Shown here piece by piece: positions 13,431 to 23,600 of a DNA stretch of 28,947 nucleotides (positions are counted from its first letter, which is position 1; each line of letters starts with the position of its first letter). A model generated the notes under the pieces. The model was not told the DNA's origin, did no database searches, and worked only from the letters and a program-made list of their open reading frames with translations. Made by a program: the position numbers and the translations under genes. The stretch is from a virus, in IMG/VR virus record IMGVR_UViG_3300037264_000614, positions 1 to 28,947 of that record. The stretch is one strand, 5' to 3'.

Positions 13431-15776
13431 ATGGCGAATACAGTTTCCCTGCTCATACGACAACAATTGCCGGAGTATATCAGAAGCGACTACGACACGT
13501 TTGTTGCATTTGTGGAAAGTTATTACGAATGGATGGACCAGTCGGGAAACGCCATTGATCTCAGCAAAAAACTTCCCGAATACATGGACCTCGACACCAG
13601 CCTGAACGATTTCACTACATATTTCATCAAACAATTTCTCCCGTTGTTTCCACCTGATTTGCTGTCGAACCCCACGTTCTTTATCCAGCACGCCAAGGAA
13701 TTCTATCGCAGCAAGGGTACCACCAAATCAGTGAGGTTGCTCTTCCGGCTCCTCTACAACCAAGACATTGACGTGTTCTTTCCAAAAGAGAGCGTATTGA
13801 GGGCCTCGTCAAGTGGTTGGACCAACACCCCCTCTCTCAGAATGGACCCTACGATGTGGACCATTCAACTGGGTGACGGTGCGAACACTCGCTTTAGAGC
13901 CTTGGATACTTCTATCGGTGCCGCGGTTGTGGTCTACCTCAATGGGGTGCTACAATCCTCCGGGTACAGTCACAGCCCCAACGAACCGTTCATCATTTTC
14001 ACCGCGGCACCTGGATCGGGAGTTGAGGTCAAGGTCGAATACATCGGCGAGGAACTGACCGACCTGTTCAACACGAATCAAATTGTCGTGCGTTGGGTGG
14101 GTCAAGTATCGGGTGCGAGTGGTATTTCAGAAACACTCCAGGAGGTTATTAGCGAAGGCATTACACAGATGGACATGCGGGTATCAAAGCCCCAAGGCAC
14201 GTTCACGCAGTTTGAATTGGTCAAGGGCACATGGACGTATGATATTGACGGGGGCTTGTCTATCGACATCTATGGTCGCCTCATCTCCTATCTCATTTAC
14301 ATACAGATCGTTGAGGGTGGGCTGAACTACAATGTGGGAGACCCTGTTATTGTGGTGGGTGGGAACCCCGCGAATACCGCAACGGCTGTGGTGGACTCCA
14401 TTTTCTCCGCGCTCATTTCCAACATCACGGTTCTTCGTGGCGGCGCGGGGTATCAGCCAGGACAGCAAGCGTATATCACCTCGACACCGAACACGGGTCT
14501 CAATGTGTTTGTTCATACCGTCGATACCTCTGGCAACGTTCACCCCAACTCATATCCTATCAATCAAGACGTGATCAATCTCTGGGCGAACACTGTCATG
14601 TCCGATGCGGATTTTTACTTTACTCCTGGAGTCATGGAGAACGTCGATACGCTCATGTCGATTGCGTTTACGGATATGATTTTCGGAGAGCAGGGTCCAG
14701 AGCGCCTGGGTCCCATCACCTCCATGACCATCACCAGCAGCACACAAGTTTTCAATCCAGCACCCACATTGAATGTGGATTCCCCAATTGTCTATGTCAG
14801 TGGAATCAATGCGAACGGCAACGTCCTCACCGCGAATGTTCCATTGGACTACTTTGGGATCATTGGGCGCATGAACGTGGTCAGCGGAGGCAATGGATAC
14901 GTTGGAGGCGACGAGATTTCCTTCGTGAATATCCCAGGGGTCGGATTGGGTATTGGCGCAGCAGCCGAGGTCATCTCAACGCACACCGCGAATTCCGGTA
15001 TCAAGGAAGTGCGTTTCAGACCCTCGCGTGTCGATGGGAACGTCAACGTCAACATCTCCGTGTCGAACACGCAAGTCGTGGGAACAGGTACCTTCTTTAC
15101 AACACAATTGTTTGCGAACGACCGTATCGAAATCAACAGTGAATCCTCTTATGTCACTACGATTATCAATGCCACACACCTCACGGTGAACACGGCGTTT
15201 ACCAAGAACTCCACTTCACGAAAGATGGGAGTCTATGGACGCCACTTTATCGGGGGGCAGAATTATCGACAGGACAAACGCCCAACATGTACCGTCAGTT
15301 CAATCAATCCATTGGCCTTTGGTGCGAACATTGAGGCGGAACTGGTCATATCGAATGGTGCGATGTTCTTGCTGGAGCCTCAGACTGAGGAGCCATTTGG
15401 CAAGATCAGGTCTATTAGAATCACCAATCATGGTTATGGATACCAAACAGTGCCGACGATCAATCTCACTGGAAGTGGCAACGGTCGGGCCAATGCAGTG
15501 GCGATCATGCTGAGTAACTTGTTCTCTGCGCCTGGAAGGTTCCAGACGACTGAGGGTTTCCTCAGTTCTGACCAGAGGCTCCAGAATAAAGATTATTACA
15601 TGACTTTTGCTTATGTGGTGAGGTCTGAAACGGAACTTGACAAATACAAGGCCATTCTCAAAGACCTGGTGCATCCAGCGGGCGTCAAGCTTTGGGGAGA
15701 GTATCTGGTTGAGTCCATTATTCCAGTTTCGGGCAACACGGTGAACATTGCCAATACTTACCAAACGTCCAGTTAG
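13431..15776 (+). CDS. 7: gp7-like baseplate wedge protein, lacking the N-terminal half of T4 gp7
   Basis: A 781-residue protein from ATG 13431. Residues 1-130 (LPEYIRSDYDTFVAFVESYY ... FYRSKGTTKSVRLLFRLLYN) correspond to the late part of T4 gp7 (AFCEAYIQYL ... FYSTKGIEASYKFLFKVLYN). The end, YKAILKDLVHPAGVKLWGEY, corresponds to the RFVHPVGFGF region. T4 gp7 (1,032 residues) has ~700 residues in front of this block; here the protein starts at it. Between the two conserved ends lie beta-rich stretches with three GxGY or GSGNGRANA modules (~289-357, 479-530, 657-696). Gp7 joins gp8 and gp10 at the wedge edge. The order 6-7-8 supports the call. No strong ribosome binding site is visible, and the start follows the gp6 stop by five bases. 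Confidence 0.82.
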   Translation: MANTVSLLIRQQLPEYIRSDYDTFVAFVESYYEWMDQSGNAIDLSKKLPEYMDLDTSLNDFTTYFIKQFLPLFPPDLLSNPTFFIQHAKEFYRSKGTTKSVRLLFRLLYNQDIDVFFPKESVLRASSSGWTNTPSLRMDPTMWTIQLGDGANTRFRALDTSIGAAVVVYLNGVLQSSGYSHSPNEPFIIFTAAPGSGVEVKVEYIGEELTDLFNTNQIVVRWVGQVSGASGISETLQEVISEGITQMDMRVSKPQGTFTQFELVKGTWTYDIDGGLSIDIYGRLISYLIYIQIVEGGLNYNVGDPVIVVGGNPANTATAVVDSIFSALISNITVLRGGAGYQPGQQAYITSTPNTGLNVFVHTVDTSGNVHPNSYPINQDVINLWANTVMSDADFYFTPGVMENVDTLMSIAFTDMIFGEQGPERLGPITSMTITSSTQVFNPAPTLNVDSPIVYVSGINANGNVLTANVPLDYFGIIGRMNVVSGGNGYVGGDEISFVNIPGVGLGIGAAAEVISTHTANSGIKEVRFRPSRVDGNVNVNISVSNTQVVGTGTFFTTQLFANDRIEINSESSYVTTIINATHLTVNTAFTKNSTSRKMGVYGRHFIGGQNYRQDKRPTCTVSSINPLAFGANIEAELVISNGAMFLLEPQTEEPFGKIRSIRITNHGYGYQTVPTINLTGSGNGRANAVAIMLSNLFSAPGRFQTTEGFLSSDQRLQNKDYYMTFAYVVRSETELDKYKAILKDLVHPAGVKLWGEYLVESIIPVSGNTVNIANTYQTSS

Positions 15777-15780
15777 ATCA

Positions 15781-15788
15781 TATAAATA
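15781..15788 (+). promoter_or_regulatory. Perfect T4-type late promoter TATAAATA before gp8
   Basis: TATAAATA is an exact match to the T4 late consensus. The expected start at ~15794 leaves a 17-base leader containing AAGGAA (15801-15806) before the gp8 ATG at 15811. It is the most canonical of the five late promoters in the window. Confidence 0.85.
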
Positions 15789-15810
15789 AGTCAATTGGAC
15801 AAGGAACCCT

Positions 15811-17151
15811 ATGGCTAATAATTACTCAAATGTCTCCAGGCGCCTCGGGTATGAGAGAGCCTTCACTTTCTATGATAGCTTTGTCACGTCTGCGAATGAT
15901 GCAGCCGTTGGCTATATCATGTTGGGCCGCAATATCTCCTGGAACGTTACTGACGACCCCCAACCCATCTATGATACCGAGAACACGCTCTTTGATACCT
16001 ACAATAACTTCTTGGGTGGAAAGAAAATAACGGGCAATGACGTATTCCCCGTTCTCCCCAGGGTCAATTGGGTGGCGAACACAGTCTGGACTCAATACGA
16101 CGATGACAGCAACACCCAATTCACCTCGGCCAACGCCATGTATGTGTATGCTTCGGGAGGAAACGTTTACAAGTGCCTGAACAACGCCAACAATGGGCTT
16201 TCGACTATCGAGCCAGCGAATAACTATTCAAGTGCCAACGGTTTCGCCGCCCCAGGCGACGGGTACCTCTGGAAGTACATGTATAAGGTGCCAAGTACCA
16301 GCAAGTTCTTGACCGCCAATTGGATTCCCGTACCATTGACCCAAACGGGAGCGTATTTCGGATTTGCAAACAACATTGTGGTGGGAGCGATCTCTCGGGT
16401 TGTGCTCACGGCCGGGGGAGCGGGGTATTCCAATACCAATACCACCGTATCAGTGACAGGTTCTGGGACTTCTGGGAACGTAACCGCCAACGTCAACGCC
16501 AATGGTAATGTGATTGCGATAACGCTCAATGACAAGGGCGTGGGCTACCTCAGAAACAACACCAGAATGCGGGTGGTGGGTTCGGGAACGGGCGCCAACA
16601 TTCGCTACATACTCTCGCCCTACGGTGGACATGGATATAACCCAGCCCGCGAATTAGGGGCGAATGCTGTGATGTTGTCGGTGAAGATTGGAGAGGTTGA
16701 CTCGACCGAAGGCCTCAAGATTACAGCCAACAACGATTTCAGGCAGATTGGGCTCCTCATGCGACCCAATCGTTTTGGTGAGAACACCGCGGTCTCCCAT
16801 GCGAATGCGAATATCGCCGTGACTATGGTCACCCAGATTATCCTGACCTCGGGGTCATCGTACCTCAAGGATGAGTTGGTATACCAGGGTAACAGTGCAG
16901 CGAATGCGGTGTTTTCGGGGAATGTCTCAGAGGTGTTTACGAATGCCATCGAAACTACCCATCGCCGCGGGACTCCTATCCCAGGTGACCTGCTGATCGG
17001 TGCGACCTCGGGCATTTCACGGACTTTGGTGGCCTATTACAACCCGGACCTTGACGAAGAATCGGGGGACCTGGTCTACACGGAGAACCGATCACCGGTG
17101 GCACGGTCAGCGGGTCAGGCCGAGTGGGTGAAAATCGTATTGTCATTCTAG
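15811..17151 (+). CDS. 8: gp8 baseplate wedge protein
   Basis: A 446-residue protein from ATG 15811, with AAGGAA just upstream. It matches the T4 gp8 architecture: NFYxS-like FTFYDSF and 'YIMLGRNISWN' at the start, VFPVLPRVNWVANTVW, a YKCLNN block, GDGYLWKYMYKVP, then FRQIGLLMRPN and the end YTENRSPV...EWVKIVLSF (T4: FRQISIITNP, YMENRPPI, EEINILFTF). T4 gp8 has 334 residues. The extra ~80 residues here (190-270) are a GGAGY...GSGTSGN / GVGY...GSGTGAN double module inserted between the conserved halves. Gp8 dimers link gp7 to gp10 in the wedge. It has its own late promoter. Confidence 0.92.
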   Translation: MANNYSNVSRRLGYERAFTFYDSFVTSANDAAVGYIMLGRNISWNVTDDPQPIYDTENTLFDTYNNFLGGKKITGNDVFPVLPRVNWVANTVWTQYDDDSNTQFTSANAMYVYASGGNVYKCLNNANNGLSTIEPANNYSSANGFAAPGDGYLWKYMYKVPSTSKFLTANWIPVPLTQTGAYFGFANNIVVGAISRVVLTAGGAGYSNTNTTVSVTGSGTSGNVTANVNANGNVIAITLNDKGVGYLRNNTRMRVVGSGTGANIRYILSPYGGHGYNPARELGANAVMLSVKIGEVDSTEGLKITANNDFRQIGLLMRPNRFGENTAVSHANANIAVTMVTQIILTSGSSYLKDELVYQGNSAANAVFSGNVSEVFTNAIETTHRRGTPIPGDLLIGATSGISRTLVAYYNPDLDEESGDLVYTENRSPVARSAGQAEWVKIVLSF

Positions 17152-17157
17152 ATACAC

Positions 17158-17637
17158 ATGCTTTATAAACACCATATGATTCCTAGACATGCTGGTGGCA
17201 CAGATGAACCCTCCAATATCAAGATGGTGACTCGTGAAGAACATGCAGAGGCGCATAGGTTACTTTATGAGGAGCATGGACGCTGGCAAGATAAGGTGGC
17301 TTGGTTAGGATGGGCTGGACTTGCAGGTAAAGAGGAAATATCTTTCTTGAAGAATAGCCTCGCTCATAAGGGGAAGATGCCTTGGCTTGGAAAGCATCTA
17401 TCAGAAGAGACAAAGTTGAAGATTTCAAAGGCTAATAAAGGGAAAACACCAAGATTGGGGGCTGTTCTTTCAGAAGAAACCAAGAGAAAAATTGGTAATG
17501 CTAACCGAGGTGGTCATTCAAATTTGGGTTCGAAGTGGAGCATAAATAGTAGAAAACAGCATAGCACAACAATGAGCCGCATAATGATGGGAAAGAAGCG
17601 CGGCCCGTATCATAAGAGTAAATTAGGAGAGTTTTAA
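17158..17637 (+). CDS. Free-standing HNH homing endonuclease with NUMOD3 DNA-binding motifs
   Basis: A 159-residue basic protein. Residues 3-45 form an HNH-type nuclease domain: YKHHMIPRHAGGTDEPSN, MVTREEHAEAHRLLYEEHG (candidate catalytic His in HH, Asn in PSN, His in EEHAEAH). Two NUMOD3 repeats follow: GKHLSEETKLKISKANKGK and LGAVLSEETKRKIGNANRGG. A third, degraded unit contains WSINSRKQHSTTMSRIMMGK. Such enzymes cut relatives lacking the gene and spread by repair. The gene sits between gp8 and the next structural gene, and its stop overlaps the next ATG (TAATG). It has no clear ribosome binding site, and base use differs: two sampled 60-base lines are 42% and 38% G+C, against 60% just upstream in gp8. 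It looks intact. Confidence 0.9.
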   Translation: MLYKHHMIPRHAGGTDEPSNIKMVTREEHAEAHRLLYEEHGRWQDKVAWLGWAGLAGKEEISFLKNSLAHKGKMPWLGKHLSEETKLKISKANKGKTPRLGAVLSEETKRKIGNANRGGHSNLGSKWSINSRKQHSTTMSRIMMGKKRGPYHKSKLGEF

Positions 17638-20600
17638 TGGCCATAGATTTGACCCAGAATCCATACTTTGACGACTTTGACGAGACCAAGAACTATCACA
17701 AGATACTTTTCCGTCCAAGCTTCGCCGTCCAGGCCCGCGAACTGACACAATCACAGACCATCGTTCAAGACCAAATCAAGAAGTTTGGCACTCACATTTT
17801 CCAAAATGGCTCCATTGTCACGGGCGGACAGTCCATGCTCGAAATCACCGCGACCAGGTATGTGTGTATCGAGGACACGGACCCCTCTGGTAACGAAATC
17901 AACGTAGACAATTTTATTGGAAGTTTCGTCGTTGACACGGCGAACACGGGCATTCGTGCCTATGTCATTGCGGCCGCCGAATCAACCCTCACAGCACCCA
18001 CCGTGCTGGTGATCAAATACACCTCAGGGCAAACCTTCAATATCGCCAACACGATGCCGCTTCGCACAGAAGATGGTGTCTACTCGGCTAACATTCGTTC
18101 AAACGTTGTCAGTTTGACGGACGTTGTAAGTGGTGTGGCTGTTGGAAACTCCTCGATTTGCAGCGTGGACGAGGGGGTGTTCTTTGTCGATGGGTACTTT
18201 GTTCAGGTGTCACCACAAACCACTATTCTCGATGCGTTCAACAACGTTCCAACCTATCGTATCGGATTACAAATCGACGAGGAAATTGTCGATGCAACTG
18301 AGGACGCGTCGTTACTCGATCCCGCACAGGAAGCCACAAACTTTCAGGCTCCTGGTGCTGACCGCTACCAAATCAATTTGACATTGGTCAAGCGAGCACT
18401 CGATTCGACCGATGATACGAAGTTCATTGAGTTGATCCGCGTGACGAATGGTACATTGACAAAGAAGGTCGTGTACCCGGTTTACTCCGCATTGGAGGAA
18501 ACACTCGCCAGACGCACCAACGATGCTTCAGGATCATTCACCGTTCGCCCGTTCAAGATTGCCACAGTGCCTCACGCGACGTATGCGAATGCGTATAATA
18601 TTATTGTCGAACCAGGAAAGGCCTATGTTCAGGGATACGAGTTTGAAACCATTGGTCCCACCACGATCAAGGCTGAACGCGCACGAACCGCAGCGAACGT
18701 GACGAACTACAATACGACCATTGATTATCAGAACTGGTTGGAAGTCACAAAGCTTGCCGGTCCAATCCCCTACAAGACACTCCAAGCCGGAGTCATCCAT
18801 TGCGTCAACACCGCCAGCATTGCGGTGTCCAACGCAGCGGTTGCATCCAACACCATCAGCGGAACGTTGCGTATCCGTGCGCTCGATTTTCAGAGTGGGG
18901 CCAACGCCTCCTCAATCAGCACCGCTGTATGGCGCGCCTATACGTTTGATGCTGATATTGGAGAAAGTGTCACGGCAAACAGTGGCGCAACAGGCTCCGC
19001 GAATACCATATACTTTGCTCCTCTATTCTCAGCCGTGGCGAATGCGTATGCGGGTGTCAAGTTTACCGTGGTGAATCATGCAGGTACCGTGCTTGACGAA
19101 ACGCACACCGTTGGACGTTATGACGGGGCTAATAACCTTGCGACCCTACAGGGCACAGAAACCTTCGCATTTGGAATACCATCCACCGCGACACGATTCA
19201 GACTTGATTATGAATTCAAGGATACTGAATCTATCGTCTACGCGAACACGACAACGAACCAACACCTATTCTCGACTGTCATGGATGTGGCTTCATCCAG
19301 CAAAGAATCCGTGCTGATCGATCAGTATGAGGGTGCGTACCTTTCCGATACAGACTTTAATCGTGCGATCATCGAATTGCCTTATCCGACGATTGCTGAC
19401 CAGTCAGTAGTGGGCGGCCTCCCTCTCACCAACACCGAATACTTTGGTCGCAAGGCGTTCACAGGACAGAGCTTCACTGCGAACGTGACGTCAATCACCA
19501 GTGCAGCAGGTATCACCTCCGCAGTCAATGGGTCACTATCAGGTTCCGATGCTGTAGACAATATCCTCGTCGTGGTGAGAAACGCTACGGGAACTCCGCT
19601 GGCAAACAACCAAGTGATCAACTTTTCTTCTGGCAACCCAGGAGGAAACACCGTCTCAGTGACCACCGTCAGTAATACCTCTACGTGGATCATCACGGTG
19701 CCTGATATGAACAGTGCTGCATCGGCGGACGTGTACGTGAAGGTCAAGCTGCCGTATTCGCACGTCATTGGAAACTTGCTCCGTAGCAAGACTGCAAGAA
19801 TTGCCAACGTCGCCAGCGGGTTGAACTCTGGTGGCATCCAGATACCTGACGCCACAGGATTGGTCCAGTGGTACTCGCAGGGTTCTGGTACTCTCGGTGC
19901 CCAGATCACGATCTACGCGAATTCCGCAGCATGGCTGAACCTCAAGGACCCTGCGCGGTCACAGTCGCTATTCACTTCGGACGTCTCAACACTCCGCAAG
20001 GTCATCGACGTCGGCACGAACCTTATTGAAGACGGCAACGTCGCCATTGCGGCGGATATCACCAACAGATACACCCTCGACAGTGGACAGCGCGACAATT
20101 CCTATGACCACGCAACGATCACCTTGAAACCACAATCACAGGGACCAACGGGCAACGTGGTGATCTATGTGGACTACTACGCGCACTCAGGATTGGGATA
20201 CCTCACGGTTGATTCCTATATCTCAGCGAACATCACCTATGCGAACATTCCAACCTACACGTCAGCGACCACAGGACAAGTGTTCCTGTTGCGCGATTGT
20301 GTCGATTTCCGTCCTCGACGCCAGGATGGTGACTTTTTGGGTATCTTCGATGAGGAAGTCTTTGGTCTATCTGGATTGACATTCGAGACCGATTTCTCCT
20401 ACTATCTCGCACGTATTGACAAGATCGTGTTGACCAAGGATCGTGTGTTCGAGGTGTTGTCTGGCGTCCCTTCGCTGTTCCCGGTGTCACCGGCTGACAA
20501 GGACAACGCGATGACGCTCTACACGCTCGTCTTGCCTCCATACACCGCGACGACCAAGGAAATACGTCAACGCTACAATGACAACCGCCGCTACACGATG

Positions 20601-23600
20601 CGTGACATTGGCACACTCGAAAAGCGTATCTCGAACCTGGAATACTACACGTCCCTGAACTTGCTTGAGCAAGCCGCAAAGAACCAGGAGATCACGGACG
20701 ATGTGGGTGGCAATCGCTTCAAGAACGGTATTCTCGTCGATCCATTCAAAGGTCACTCGATTGGTGACGTGCTCAATGTCGATCATACATGTTCCGTTGA
20801 TCCACAGAACGGCGAATTGAGACCCCCATTCCTTCCACGTAGTTTATTCTTAGCTTTAGTACCAACGAACTCAACGAATTATGCGCGAAAGGGAGCATTC
20901 CTCACGTTGCCATACACCGTTCGTACATTGATCGACCAGTCATTTTCCTCACAGGCGATCAATGTCAATCCATTCAATACAGTTTCGTTCATTGGACAGT
21001 TACAGCTTGACCCAACTTCAGATATCTGGGTTGACAGAGACCAAGCTCCTGATGTGAATGTGAACCTTGAAGGAGATGCCGATGCCTGGGAAGCTCTAGC
21101 CTTCACGGTCAACAAACAAGCCGCAAATGGTACATTCGGCGCGACCACATTCGGAACTGTTTGGAATGATTGGAACACCACATTCTACGGAGAACAGAAG
21201 CAACCAGACAAAGTTGTTACTCCTGCATGGAGAGGTTGGCTGGGACCATTGGGACACTATGTTCCTGTCTATGGTAACGTCGTGAATCGCAGCACAACTG
21301 AAATTACTCAGAAAAGTAGCCGTTCGGGGGTGACGTCCAAGTTCTCAACGGAAGTCGTTACTGAGTCCATTGGCAACAAAGTCAAAGACGTGTCGGTCAT
21401 TCCGTATATCCGTTCACGCGGCGTGTTGTTTGTTGGAAAGATGTTCGCGCCGAACACGAATATCTATGCCTTCTTCGACGAAACAGCGGTCACTAACTAC
21501 TGCAACAGGCCAAACATTGTCAAGGTATTTGATCCGGCCGCAGACTATCAGGACGATTATCAGGATACGGAAACTGTTCGTGTATATGACCCTGCGCGAG
21601 GCGCGAACGCCGCGTTCGGTATCGTGGTCCTCAGTCGCAACGAACCGGATTATACCAACGTCAGTATCGTCAATGTAACGGGTGGAGATGATGCAAATAT
21701 CGCCAACGCCTACTTTGTTCACTCCACCAACTCAACGTTCTTGATTGGAATGACCAGTGGTGCGAACGTTCGCATTTCTGGATACTATCATAACGCTGGG
21801 TTCGTGACGAATCCTAATGTGTCCAGCATCCTCTTGCAGCATGATATTGCCAATTCCAACAACGGTATTTCCAATACCACGATTGTCGGGCAGACCATTT
21901 ACTTTACCTCGGGTCTTGGATTGGGGCAGTCATCGGTCATTACGTCATATAATTACATCACGCGCAACGTGGCGTTCAGTCCATCTGTGACGGTGTCTCC
22001 GAATACTTCGACGTCGTACTCGATTGGACAATTCCAAAGCGACTACCGCGGTGAATTCTGTGGTATCTTTGTCATTCCGTCCAACGACGACACACGCTTC
22101 AGAACGGGGGATAGACAATTTACGTTTGTGGATTCCTTCTCTGGAAACCTAGAAGGTTCTGGAACCAACGGTTCCGTCACCTATCAAGCATCGGGTCTCT
22201 TGCAGACTTTAGAGAACACTCTCATATCAACTCGTGTACCCGTTGTCCAGCGCACCGTTCTCGGTGAATCGAAAACTACTGTCACCACGAAGATCACCGA
22301 TACGGTTATTGGTCAGATACAGGTTGGATATTGGGACCCTCTCGCACAAACGTTCTTGGTGGATCAGACGTTCCATCCGTCTGGTGTTATGATTACGGGT
22401 ATCCGCTTACTCATCAAGAGCGCAGACCCTAACATTCCGATGGAGGTTCAGTTGCGCCCAGTGGTCAACGGATTCCCACACTCCTCGGCCGTTATCCCAG
22501 GCTCGGACGTTGTGGTCAACGCCAGCGATTGTAACTTGTGTTCCGAGGAATCTCTTGCAGCGGTCAATGCTGCGGGCGACAATCCTCTGGATGATGCCAC
22601 ACTCTACACGCAAGTAGACTTCAGCGGACCCGTGTTCCTCCAGCAAGGCGCGGAGTACTGCGTGGTCCTCATGGCCAACTCAGTCAAATACCAAGTTTAT
22701 GTGTCGCGCATGGGGGACAAGCTCCTAGGCACCGAACGACTCATTTCATCGCAGCCATACCTTGGAGTCTTGTTCAAGTCACAGAACTCGACCACATGGA
22801 ACCCAATTCAAGAAGAGGACCTGACGTTTCGAATACTTTATGCGGATTTCGACATCAGCGAAGATGCCAATATCGAATTCCAATTGTCTGCGTCGAATGC
22901 GATTAGCGCCAACGTGCCATTGGACACATTCTATATCTCATCGGGTAACCTCTTGTTACCAAACACCAGTGTTGATGCGCTCTTTGCCACCACGACTTCT
23001 ACGGGTGTCAAAGAAGGAAATAAAGTCATTCCGTTGGACCAGAATATCTACTTTGACGATACGTTGGGTCGACGAGTGGCCACAAGTACCGCGTCATCCT
23101 TCAAGCTCAGACTGTTATTGTCGTCGTTGAATCGGGACATTTCTCCCGTCATTGACATGGATCGTTTGTCGTTATTGGCGATTGAAAACCTTGTCAACAA
23201 TTTGCCATTGTCTAACAGTTCGTTGGTCGTGGTCAGTTCGAGCAACAACTGGATTACTGCAGCGAACTTGACCGTCACGATTTCGGGTGGAGGTGGCAGC
23301 GGGGCCAACGCATACATCGCCAATACCCAGATTGACAGCAACAACAGAGTCCTAGCGAATGTTGTGGTCGACCTGGGTGGCAGCGGATACACCACCACAC
23401 CAACAGTCACGATCACCGGAAACAACACCATCACCGCGAACGTTCAGGTTATTGGCGAGGATCGATCATCAGGTGGACCAGCTTGGGGGCGTTATGTGAC
23501 ACGAAAAGTCACACTAGCCGATGGGCTCGATGCCGGGGACTTCCGCGTGTTCTTTGAGGCGTACAAACCATCGAACGCGGGTATCTATGTCTACTATAAG

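Noticed and set aside
17158-17637. Group I intron carrying the HNH gene
   Set aside because: Both flanking genes are complete with their own start and stop codons, so nothing would be spliced; a free-standing homing gene explains it.
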